In this document: in pieces, positions 26,144 to 33,142 of the stretch
Layout: each line of letters starts with the position of its first letter
How positions within the stretch are numbered: the stretch's first letter is position 1
NCBI GenBank assembly: GCA_963846925.1
Contig: CAWJXW010000016.1
Coordinates: 372,001-436,000 of the forward strand
Origin: JAQBQB01 sp963846925
GTDB taxonomy: Bacteria; Gemmatimonadota; Gemmatimonadetes; Gemmatimonadales; Gemmatimonadaceae
Direction of reading: 5' to 3'
Length of the DNA stretch: 64,000 nucleotides
The notes under the pieces: generated by a model
What the model saw: only the letters and a program-made list of their open reading frames with translations
Database searches by the model: none
What the model was told of the DNA's origin: nothing
Program-made: the position numbers and the translations under genes

Positions 26144-26150
26144 GCGTGCG

Positions 26151-26390
26151 CTAGCCGTTCGCGCCGCGGCGCGCCTCCAGCAGCCGAACGACCTCGCCGG
26201 GTGCGGCGTGCCGTTTCAGTTTCGACTTCTCGAAAATCGCCTGATCCTCGTAGAAGACCTCGAACCGCCCGCCGCTGGACGGGGTCATTTCGACGTCGGC
26301 ATCCGGAAATCGCTTGCGAACCTCGGCGGCCAGACCGGTCGCCCGCGGTTCGTAGTTTCACATCGTGCAGTATTCGATCCTCACACGCAC
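26151..26390 (-). CDS. SelW/Rdx-family selenoprotein, in-frame TGA read as selenocysteine
   Basis: A 79-residue thioredoxin-like redox protein of the SelT/SelW/SelH (Rdx) family. GTG 26390 has a strong AGAGGAG site seven bases upstream. Residues 1-11 read VRVRIEYCTM then TGA at 26360-26358, followed without frame change by NYEPRATGLAAEVRKRF, PSSGGRFEVFYEDQAIFEKS and PGEVVRLLEARRGANG. The TGA sits exactly at the second redox position of the family CxxC motif, giving C8-T-M-U11. Conventional ORF calling truncates or misses it. A short stem-loop with a GGUCU loop begins about 14 bases after the TGA, as in bacterial SECIS elements. It precedes pfkA by seven bases. Selenocysteine genes (selA, selB, selC, selD) should exist elsewhere in the genome. 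Confidence 0.78.
26325..26343 (-). promoter_or_regulatory. Candidate bacterial SECIS element
   Basis: On the minus strand, GGCG (26343-26340) pairs with CGCC (26328-26325), an A/C mismatch follows, then CC pairs with GG around the loop GGTCT (26336-26332). The loop lies 21 bases after the TGA. E. coli fdhF SECIS also has GGUC in its apical loop at a similar distance. The hairpin overlaps the coding sequence, as bacterial SECIS elements do. Confidence 0.6.
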
Positions 26391-26436
26391 GTCGCGACTC
26401 CTCTTGGTCCGGTTTCGGTCAACCTTGAAGCATAGC

Positions 26437-26473
26437 GAGACTTCCGAACGCCGAGACTACCGAACGCCGAGAC
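26437..26473. repeat. 16-bp tandem repeat, 2.3 copies
   Basis: GAGAC recurs at 26437, 26453 and 26469 with CCGAACGCC between copies. The repeat lies between the lipoprotein and SelW-like genes, upstream of the latter's ribosome site. Confidence 0.7.
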
Positions 26474-26476
26474 GGC

Positions 26477-26752
26477 CTATCTCGGAACATGCGTCACCTC
26501 GACGAGCCTCGAGATCACGGTGTCTTGCTTCGCGACCACCTGCCTGAGCGAATCGACGTCGTTCTGGAGCTGAGCAATATCCCCCTTCACCGCGCTGATC
26601 TCGGAAGCGGCGTCGTTCAGCTCCTGTACGATCGCCGCCTCCGTGCGCGGATTCGCGCAGCTCGTCGCGGCCAACAGCAGCGTGGCGGAGGAAGCACGCC
26701 GGACGAAGCTCGCGAGCGGCGAGGACGAATGACGGGTTGGTCGCGGGCGCAT
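26477..26752 (-). CDS. Putative lipoprotein with coiled coil
   Basis: A 91-residue protein. The N-terminus is basic, followed by a hydrophobic segment ending in a lipobox-like LLAATSC, then a heptad-rich helix (EAAIVQELNDAASEISAV, GDIAQLQNDVDSLRQVV) likely to form a coiled coil, as in Lpp-like or YbgF-like proteins. ATG 26752 is the nearest start giving a plausible signal peptide; no Shine-Dalgarno site is clear. Function unknown. It lies 87 bases upstream of the SelW-like gene on the same strand and is divergent from the pseudopilin. Confidence 0.6.
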   Translation of the reverse strand: MRPRPTRHSSSPLASFVRRASSATLLLAATSCANPRTEAAIVQELNDAASEISAVKGDIAQLQNDVDSLRQVVAKQDTVISRLVEVTHVPR

Positions 26753-26840
26753 GGGGTCGATGCGGTGGCGTGGAAGGGAGCGGAACGGTGCGGAGCAAAT
26801 TGGTGATGCACGCGACGACGGGCGAGGCTGAATTTCCTGG

Positions 26841-27290
26841 ATGCCACGCTCAGCCCACAGCCGCCTCGTTGGTCGGCCGGCGTTTACGCTGCTGGAAGCC
26901 ACCGTCGTTCTGACCATCATGGCGATCCTCTTAGCGGTCGTCGCGCCCCGGCTCGCCGCTCTGCGCGACACGTCCGCCGTCCGGGGGGCCATGGCCGAGT
27001 TGGGAGGGCAGTTCGCGTTCGCGCGTCAGACCGCCATCGCCCGGAGAGTCGCGGCAGCGGTTGTGATCGACTCGGCCGCCGGGGTCGTCGAGGTGCGGAC
27101 AGGGGGCGTCAGGGTCTCGCGGCGACAGCTTCGAGCCGTGTACGGGATCGTTTTGGGCTCGAACCGGGATTCTGCCGTGTACGACGCGCGCGGATTGGGG
27201 TTCGGCGTGACGAACCTCACAGTCACTGTGCGTCGAGGGACATTTGTTGACACGTTGACTATGTCCCGCCTCGGACGAACCAAGTGGTGA
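26841..27290 (+). CDS. Type II secretion/type IV pilus pseudopilin (GspH/FimT-like)
   Basis: A 149-residue protein with a prepilin leader: 14 residues then A-FTLLEATVVLTIMAILLAVVAP, with Glu at mature position 5 and a hydrophobic helix. The residue before the cut is Ala and not the usual Gly. The C-terminal part is beta-rich (VEVRTGGVRVSRRQ, LTVTVRRGTFVD), as in GspH/FimT minor pseudopilins. It is alone: no other pilin, secretin or ATPase gene of a secretion system is adjacent. It would be cleaved and methylated by a PilD-type peptidase encoded elsewhere. Confidence 0.8.
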   Translation: MPRSAHSRLVGRPAFTLLEATVVLTIMAILLAVVAPRLAALRDTSAVRGAMAELGGQFAFARQTAIARRVAAAVVIDSAAGVVEVRTGGVRVSRRQLRAVYGIVLGSNRDSAVYDARGLGFGVTNLTVTVRRGTFVDTLTMSRLGRTKW

Positions 27291-27363
27291 CGGCCCTTAG
27301 GTTTCTGGCTGGGCAGTTTGCAATGTGACGTTCGCTGGAGGGGGGTGGGTTATAGGCAAGGAC

Positions 27364-27903
27364 ATGAGCGACGATGCCGCCGACGTTCAACGCGTGCTGG
27401 CAGGCGACGTTGACGCTTACGCCGCGTTGGTCGACCGATACTACGACCGGTGCGCGCGTTTTGCGGTCAGAATGCTGGGAAACCGCGACGATGCGGAAGA
27501 TGCGCTGCAGGCGACGTTCATCCGAGCCTATCGCGCGTTGAATCGGTATCAGGAACGTGACCGCTTCAGCGCCTGGTTGTATCGGATTCTGGTAAACCAA
27601 TGTCGTAGTGTTGCTGCACGCCGGACCCACAGGGAGCGGGTGTTCGTTCGGGAGGAAGCTCTTCTCGCCAACGCACCCGATCGGTCGCAAGGATGGACCG
27701 GTGAGGACGAGGAGTTCGTCCAACGGGTGCTGAACGAGCTGGACCCGTTGCTCCGAGAAGCGTTTCTCCTGAAGTACATCGAAGAGATGAGCTACGAGGA
27801 GATGTCTGCGCTGACTGGCGTTGGGGTCTCCGCGTTGAAGATGCGAGCGAAGCGCGCATGCGACCGCCTGCGCGAGCGGTGGGAGAAGATCAAGAATGAC
27901 TGA
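27364..27903 (+). CDS. ECF-type RNA polymerase sigma factor (glycogen-binding-domain operon)
   Basis: A 179-residue ECF factor. Region 2 appears as YAALVDRYYDRCARFAVRML to DALQATFIRAYRAL and RFSAWLYRILVNQCRS; region 4 as LDPLLREAFLLKYIEEMSYEEMSALTGVG then VSALKMRAKRACDRLRERW. ATG 27364 is preceded by AAGGA close to the start; an in-frame upstream start at 27325 is less likely. Its stop overlaps the next ATG by eight bases. It heads a four-gene operon containing two CBM48-like domains, so it probably responds to an envelope or polysaccharide-related cue; that is inference. Confidence 0.92.
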   Translation: MSDDAADVQRVLAGDVDAYAALVDRYYDRCARFAVRMLGNRDDAEDALQATFIRAYRALNRYQERDRFSAWLYRILVNQCRSVAARRTHRERVFVREEALLANAPDRSQGWTGEDEEFVQRVLNELDPLLREAFLLKYIEEMSYEEMSALTGVGVSALKMRAKRACDRLRERWEKIKND

Positions 27904-28498
27904 CTCGGAACACAGCTCGTACGTGGAATGGATCGCCCGCGAGGCGCGTCGCCCCGTCGTCATGGACGCCGGAGCTCGTGATCGCTTGATGGCGGCCGTC
28001 CGCGCCGAGCCGGTTCCGCATCGGTCGTTCGCGGTTCGCGTCGGCAACGCATTCCAACGGTTCGCCGAACCGCGCTCACTCACGTTATCGCCGGTGCGGA
28101 GCACGCTCCTCGCCGCGGGCCTCGTCGGCATCGGTGTCTTTGCCGGCGCGGTGATGACTAACCGGGACGGCCGCCCGACGGCCGGGCAACCTCCGGTTGC
28201 TGCTGTCTCGCAGCTCCCGGTTTCAGACACGTTCGTGAAGTTCACCTTCGTGGCGCCGTCGGCCAAGCACGTCACGTTGGTCGGCGACTTCAACGACTGG
28301 GACGTGTCGAGCACGCCGATGGCGCGCTCGGGCAACGTTTGGACGGTCGTCGTCCCCATGACCGCCGGGCGGCATCAGTACTCGTACGTGGTGGACGGAA
28401 AATCGTGGAGCAGCGATCCCAACGCGCCATCCGCACCCGATGACGGGTTCGGTCACGTGAATTCCGTAAAGATCGTAGGGAGAGGATCAACTTCGTGA
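27896..28498 (+). CDS. Membrane anti-sigma-like protein with extracytoplasmic glycogen-binding (CBM48-like) domain
   Basis: A 200-residue protein with a cytoplasmic N-terminus (about 1-65, no zinc motif), one TM (about 68-86, STLLAAGLVGIGVFAGAVM), and a periplasmic domain. Residues from about 110 read VKFTFVAPSAKHVTLVGDFN, then DWDVSSTPMARSGNVWTVVV and AGRHQYSYVVDGKSW, the AMPK1/isoamylase N-terminal CBM48 pattern. Its position directly after an ECF factor implies an anti-sigma role, with the sugar-binding fold as sensor; neither is proven. It starts inside the sigma gene and its stop overlaps the next GTG (GTGA). Confidence 0.8.
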   Translation: MTDSEHSSYVEWIAREARRPVVMDAGARDRLMAAVRAEPVPHRSFAVRVGNAFQRFAEPRSLTLSPVRSTLLAAGLVGIGVFAGAVMTNRDGRPTAGQPPVAAVSQLPVSDTFVKFTFVAPSAKHVTLVGDFNDWDVSSTPMARSGNVWTVVVPMTAGRHQYSYVVDGKSWSSDPNAPSAPDDGFGHVNSVKIVGRGSTS

Positions 28499-29184
28499 CC
28501 TTCGCTCGCGGTCTCGCTTCTCGAGTTGGCTTTCGCACGACGCACGTCGCGGCGGCGCTGGCGCTCGCCGTCGCCGCGCCGACGCTGTTGCGTGCGCAGT
28601 CGGCGGAGCCCGACCGGATCGCCCGGCTCGACGTCGGAAGCAGCTACGCGATCACCCTGTTGATCGACTCGGCGAACACCGAGGGACTCCCCGGCCGCGT
28701 GCTCCGGCTCAAGGCGTACGAGGGGATCGCCAAGAAGGCCGACGGACGCCAGATCGTCGCGGCGGTGCGCCGCGAGCTGATCGCGCTTCGCGCGGCTCGC
28801 GCTCAGCTCGGCGACGTCGATGACGACGAGCTCACGGCGGGCGCGGCCGTCATCGAAGCCGGCGCGAAGCCCACGCAGCTGACCGTGTTCCGGGCGCGCA
28901 TCAAGAATCGAAGCGACCTCCAGGCGTTCACCACCTGGGCGAGCCTGATGGCGCGCGGAGTTCCCACCGAAGACGCGTCCTCGGCCATATCCAAGCTGTG
29001 GCAGGACGGGGCCGACGACGCGACGTTCGTGAGCTTGTGCAACAACGTTCAGTCGGACATCCTTAGAGGGCTCAATCCGGGGACGGCCTTACAGAACCGG
29101 ATTCGAGAAGCTCCCTCTTCCGGTCGCGCACCACCAAGCAAAGGCCAGCCGCCTGAGGGGCAGGAGCGCGAAGGATCGGAGTGA
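28495..29184 (+). CDS. Exported hypothetical protein of the ECF/CBM48 operon
   Basis: A 229-residue protein I do not recognise. GTG 28495 overlaps the previous stop. A signal peptide (HVAAALALAVAAPTLLRAQ) precedes a mainly alpha-helical body (IARLDVGSSYAITLLIDSA, AVRRELIALRAARAQLGDVD, LQAFTTWASLMARGVPTEDA). The C-terminus is polar and Pro/Gly/Glu-rich, probably disordered. It is translationally coupled to the preceding membrane gene and lies 15 bases from the next gene, so it likely works in the periplasm with both. Confidence 0.7.
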   Translation: MTFARGLASRVGFRTTHVAAALALAVAAPTLLRAQSAEPDRIARLDVGSSYAITLLIDSANTEGLPGRVLRLKAYEGIAKKADGRQIVAAVRRELIALRAARAQLGDVDDDELTAGAAVIEAGAKPTQLTVFRARIKNRSDLQAFTTWASLMARGVPTEDASSAISKLWQDGADDATFVSLCNNVQSDILRGLNPGTALQNRIREAPSSGRAPPSKGQPPEGQEREGSE

Positions 29185-29199
29185 ACCGTCCGGAGTGAT

Positions 29200-30501
29200 A
29201 TGCGCGAACAGAAGGTCGCCATCGTCACGTTGACCACTGCGCTGCTCGTTGCGATCCCTACGGGACCGCGACTCGCGGCGCAGATCGTCTCCAAGCTGGA
29301 GGCGGCGCAGTACAGCGTGAGCGACGGTGCCCTTCCCTTGAGTGCGATCCGGTTCGCTCCGACGTTCGAGTGGATGCGGCCGTACGCGAAGTTGACCGCG
29401 CGAGGTTCCGCGCTTCTGTCCGACCAGCAGCTCCAGATCGCCGACGGCATCGTTTCGGGTACGTTCACCTCGCCCACCGTCTACGGCGTGCGCGCCGAAA
29501 TGCTCGGCAACGCCAGCCGAGCGGTCGACGACCGCTCGCTCGGCACCGACCAGGTCGACGTCCAGACGCGGGTCCACGTGCTCTTCCACGACTACGGCGG
29601 GATGTGGTTCGGCGGGGGCGTCGCTCGACCCTGGCGCGTCGCGGTCGTCTCCAGCGCCGACGTGGCGGACGCGGGGCTCTGGACCAAGGTCGGAGACGTC
29701 ACCAACAAGTTCGGCATCGCGACGTTCACCACGACCTTCACCAACTTCTCGTTCAGCAAGATTGCCGCGCTCCACGACACGGTGAGCGCGGCACTCTCGT
29801 GCTCGGCGGAGACGCCGGTGGCCAACGTCGTGGGAATGGTCGCGGCGATGCAGGCCCTCAGCGTGGCCTCGTCGGCCAACGACGCCTGCGACCGGCAGTC
29901 GCGCTTCAGTGATCTCGAGGCGTCGGTTCGCTGGGACGTCGGGCCGATCGAGTTCACCGGGCAGATGGGTCACCGCTTCGGCGACTCCTACGACGTGACC
30001 CCGGACTCGCGCCGCTGGAGCTCGGCGAGCGCCACGATGTGGCTCAGCGACCGCGTGGCCGTGATCGCCGGCGGTGGGCGGCAGCCGGCGCTGCCGCTGC
30101 GCGGCCTCCCGGCGCGGTCGTTCGGCATGGCGGGGCTCGAGCTCGCGTACTCCCCGATCTCGAAGTCGGCTGTCCCGGTCTCGCTGCCGCACACGGTGCT
30201 CGTGCGCAGCTTCGAGACGCGCCCCGCCGCGAACGGCATGGAGAAGATCGTCATTCGCGTCGGCGGCGTCGAAGGCGTGGAGGTCATGGGCGACTTCAGC
30301 GACTGGAGCCCGCTTACGCTGACCCGGCGCGGCCGCGACCTCTGGGAGCTCGCGCTTCCTCTCTCGCCGGGCGTCCACAGCGTCAACGTGCGCGTCGACG
30401 GCGGCCCTTGGGCCCCTCCGCCCGGCGTCCCGACCGTCCGCGACGGCTTCAACGGCGAAGTCGGCCTCGTCGTCATCACGCGCGAAAAGGGCAGCCACTA
30501 G
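29200..30501 (+). CDS. Exported beta-rich protein with C-terminal glycogen-binding (CBM48-like) domain
   Basis: A 433-residue secreted protein. ATG 29200 has GGAG six bases upstream. A signal peptide (TLTTALLVAIPTGPRLAAQ) is followed by about 320 residues rich in alternating strands (ATMWLSDRVAVIAGGGR, RGLPARSFGMAGLELAYSP) that could form an outer-membrane beta barrel, then a terminal domain KIVIRVGGVEGVEVMGDFSD, WSPLTLTRRGRDLWELALPL, PGVHSVNVRVDGGPW of the same CBM48 type as the membrane protein two genes upstream. Having the same domain on two envelope components of one operon suggests a shared ligand. Barrel topology is inference. Confidence 0.75.
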   Translation: MREQKVAIVTLTTALLVAIPTGPRLAAQIVSKLEAAQYSVSDGALPLSAIRFAPTFEWMRPYAKLTARGSALLSDQQLQIADGIVSGTFTSPTVYGVRAEMLGNASRAVDDRSLGTDQVDVQTRVHVLFHDYGGMWFGGGVARPWRVAVVSSADVADAGLWTKVGDVTNKFGIATFTTTFTNFSFSKIAALHDTVSAALSCSAETPVANVVGMVAAMQALSVASSANDACDRQSRFSDLEASVRWDVGPIEFTGQMGHRFGDSYDVTPDSRRWSSASATMWLSDRVAVIAGGGRQPALPLRGLPARSFGMAGLELAYSPISKSAVPVSLPHTVLVRSFETRPAANGMEKIVIRVGGVEGVEVMGDFSDWSPLTLTRRGRDLWELALPLSPGVHSVNVRVDGGPWAPPPGVPTVRDGFNGEVGLVVITREKGSH

Positions 30502-30636
30502 TCTGCTCCGCGGTTCCGGCAATTACGACTCGGGAACTACAATTTCGCGGAACAAGCGGATTATTTCGCGGAGCCGGCAACGCTACGGCGATGAGGCCTT
30601 GATCGCCAATCGGACATCAACGATTTGAACGCGGAC

Positions 30637-30750
30637 ACAAACGGATCTCACGGACACAACGGATGAAAAACTTGGGGAACTGCCTCGGGTGGCCCCCGAT
30701 CGCAGTTCCCCAAGAGTTTCTCAGTTCGGCTTTCAGTTCAATCCGTTTGT
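30637..30750. repeat. Nested palindromic intergenic element (copy 2)
   Basis: The outer arms begin with ACAAACGGAT (30637-30646) and end with its perfect reverse complement ATCCGTTTGT (30741-30750). Inside is a 13-bp perfect stem, CTTGGGGAACTGC (30671-30683) with GCAGTTCCCCAAG (30702-30714), around an 18-base loop. The left side is related in sequence to copy 1 at 18.2-18.4 kb. It occupies the 298-base gap between the CBM48 operon and the DEAD-box gene, which converge here, so it may also act as a bidirectional terminator. Confidence 0.8.
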
Positions 30751-30799
30751 ATCGCAGTACCCCGCGACACTCGATCACCAGTACGAACCCGGCGCCGAA

Positions 30800-31989
30800 T
30801 TAGTCCGCCGCCTCGGTTCCGAAGTCGAAACCCGGAACTGAAATCCGCGGAATCGGCTGCCCGATCACGCGCTCGATCGAGTCGCACCATCGCGATCTCG
30901 TCGGGCGACATGAAGGTGAACGCGTCGCCTTCCTTCGCCGCGCGCCCCGTTCGGCCGATGCGGTGGACGTAGTCCTCGGCCTGCTGCGGCACGTCGTAGT
31001 TGATCACGTGCGTGATGCCGGAGATGTCGAGACCGCGCTGCGCGATGTCCGTCGCGACGAGCACGCGTACGCTTCCGCTCTTGAAGTCCTCGAGCGCCCG
31101 CGTGCGCTGCGGCTGCGTCTTGTCGGCGTGCATCGCCGTCGGACTCGATGCCGTCGCGCTCGAGATGGCGCACCACGCGATCGGCGCCGTGCTTCGTGCG
31201 CGTGAAGACGAGCACGGAATCGAGCCGGTCCTCACGAAGCAGCGTTGCGAGCAGCGCGCTCTTGCGCTCGCGCGGCACCGGATACACGGCGTGCGTCACC
31301 GTGTTCGCCGCCTGCGATCGGCGCCCGACCTGCACGACGACCGGCTTGCGCAGATACTTTCGCGCCAGCGCCTCGACTTCGGGCGGCATCGTCGCGCTGA
31401 ACAACAGCGTCTGCCGATAGCTCGGGAATCTGCGCGACGATGCGGTTGATCTGCGGCGCGAATCCCATGTCGAGCATGCGATCCGCTTCGTCGAGCACCA
31501 GGACCTCGAGATCGTCGAACACGACGTTCTGCCGCTCGAGATGATCGATCAGTCGCCCGGGCGTCGCGACGACGATGTCGACGCCGGCGCGCAGCTCGCT
31601 TCTGCTGCGGCTCGATCGGAACGCCGCCGTACACCGTCGCGGCGCCTAGCTCGGCGTGTCGGGCGTACTTGCGCACGCTCTCTTCGACCTGTACGCAGAG
31701 CTCACGCGTCGGCGTGAGCACCAGGGCCGCGTGTCCTGCGCGGGCCCTCCATCAGTCGGTCGACGATCGGCAGCGTGAACGCGGCGGTCTTGCCGGTTCC
31801 GGTCTGCGCGAGCCCCATCACGTCGCGCCCTTTGAGAATCAGCGGGATCGCCTGCGCCTGAATCGGCGTCGGATGCTGGTACCCCGCGTCGCGGACCGCG
31901 CTCAGCGCTTCCGCCGACAGCCCGAGTTCGTCGAAAGTCCGAGTTTCGGTTGCTGCCGCCTGCTCTACTTCAGTTGTGTGTGTTGCCAT
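30800..31989 (-). pseudogene. DEAD-box RNA helicase (RhlE-like), five frameshifts
   Basis: Reconstructed as an ATP-dependent RNA helicase of about 395 residues. Motifs in order: Q motif HPTPIQAQAIP, AQTGTGKT, PTREL, TPGR, DEAD in VLDEADRMLDMGF, SAT, VLVFTRTKHGADR, DIAQRGLDI and HRIGRTGR, ending in PGFDFGTEAAD. Each segment lies in a different frame; +1 changes fall near 31740, 31598, 31424, 31143 and 30885. All core motifs are preserved, so this is a functional gene with sequence errors more likely than a decayed one. ATG 31989 is chosen; ATG 31998 is possible. A DEAD-box helicase would remodel RNA in ribosome assembly, mRNA decay or cold adaptation. Confidence 0.82.
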
Positions 31990-32260
31990 GGGTTCCATTG
32001 TCGCGCACCAGGGCCGCGCACCCGGGGCCTTCCCGGGACTGGTGCTTCTACTCGTGCCGGTACTCCTACCGGCGCCATATTGTGCCGGCACTTTGCCGGC
32101 GCCATATCGCGGAGCTGCCAGCTCCACGAAGCGAGGGGCGTTGCGGCCCGCGCACCGAAGTGCGCGTCGCTCCTCACCGCCGCGACCTTCCTGGCGGCCT
32201 CCGAAGAGGCCCCTGCCGCAGCACGTCCAACCTCAATTTAACTCCTTATCAGACTTAATG
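31990..32260 (-). other. Non-coding leader region of the DEAD-box gene
   Basis: This 271-base stretch upstream of the helicase contains two copies of CCGGCGCCATAT about 30 bases apart (near 32080 and 32098) and several G/C-rich short inverted repeats. No ORF with family resemblance was found. Long structured leaders are common for helicase mRNAs that are cold-regulated, but nothing here proves that. Confidence 0.4.
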
Positions 32261-33142
32261 CTAGCCAGCCTGACGCATCTGATTCAAGAACGCTGCGACG
32301 AGCTGATGTGTCTCGACGGGCCGCTCCTCGTGCGGGGCGTGACCGGCGTCCAGCTCGTGCACGGTCGCGCCCGGAATGCGTGACGCGGCGGGGCCAGCGT
32401 CTCGTATCAGACGATCCTTTCGGCCGAGAATCACCAGACTCGGGGTCGCCAGCCGTTCCAACCGCGTTTGGCTCATCGGGCTCCAGTCGAACTCTTCGGC
32501 CGACGCGCGCGCGGCCAGCGCGAACCCGGGCAGTTGGGTCGGCCCCCAGTACTCATCCACGTCTCGCTCCGTGGCGCGAGACGAGTCGGCGAAGACCAAG
32601 TTCCGAAGGATCCACCGCGCGCCCCGCCGAGGCACGAGACGCCCTCCACCCCGCGCCGTCACGGCGCGCGGCATCAAGCGCCGGATCGTCACGAAAGCGA
32701 CGGGCGCGATTCCGGTCGGAGACAACAGCACCAGCCCGCGCACGCGATCGGGACGTGACAAGGCGTATGCGAGGGCAATCCCTCCGCCCATCGAGTGTCC
32801 CATCAACACCACGCGCGGCGATGCGACCTCGTCGAGCAGCGCGTCGAGATCGGCGACGTACGCATCCAGCGTGTAGGAATCGCGAGCCGCGGGCTTGTCC
32901 GAGAGCCCGAAGCCGCGGAGGTCGACGGCAAGACAGTGCGCGCCGAGCGCGGGCAGCGACTCGAGTTCGTGGCGGAAGGAGTACGCCGACGCGACCCAGC
33001 CGTGCAGCATGACCACGTCGACATCGCCCGAGAATCCGCTTTCGAGTATTCGTACGCGCGTTTGTGTGACGAGCGTCACAAAACGAACGGCGATGTTCTC
33101 GTGGCCGGCCGGGAACATCTCGGCCGGGGACAGCGGCCGCAT
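32261..33142 (-). CDS. Alpha/beta hydrolase
   Basis: A 293-residue alpha/beta-hydrolase fold protein. The oxyanion region is MLHGWVASAYSFRHEL, the nucleophile elbow VLMGHSMGGGIALAYAL (Ser), the acid ILGRKDRLI (Asp) and the His ELDAGHAPHEERP. A cap region of about 70 residues lies between. No signal peptide. ATG 33142 overlaps the stop of the upstream gene by one base (TGATG), so they are coupled. Similar to many esterases and epoxide-hydrolase-like enzymes; no substrate can be inferred. Confidence 0.88.
   Translation of the reverse strand: MRPLSPAEMFPAGHENIAVRFVTLVTQTRVRILESGFSGDVDVVMLHGWVASAYSFRHELESLPALGAHCLAVDLRGFGLSDKPAARDSYTLDAYVADLDALLDEVASPRVVLMGHSMGGGIALAYALSRPDRVRGLVLLSPTGIAPVAFVTIRRLMPRAVTARGGGRLVPRRGARWILRNLVFADSSRATERDVDEYWGPTQLPGFALAARASAEEFDWSPMSQTRLERLATPSLVILGRKDRLIRDAGPAASRIPGATVHELDAGHAPHEERPVETHQLVAAFLNQMRQAG

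Noticed and set aside
26140..26361. Minus-strand ORF of 73 residues overlapping the SelW-like gene
   Set aside because: Arg-rich and without motif; it is the shadow of the TGA-containing frame.
32000..32260. Short G/C-rich repeats upstream of the DEAD-box gene as a CRISPR-like array
   Set aside because: Only two copies of a 12-base unit, irregular spacing, no cas genes.
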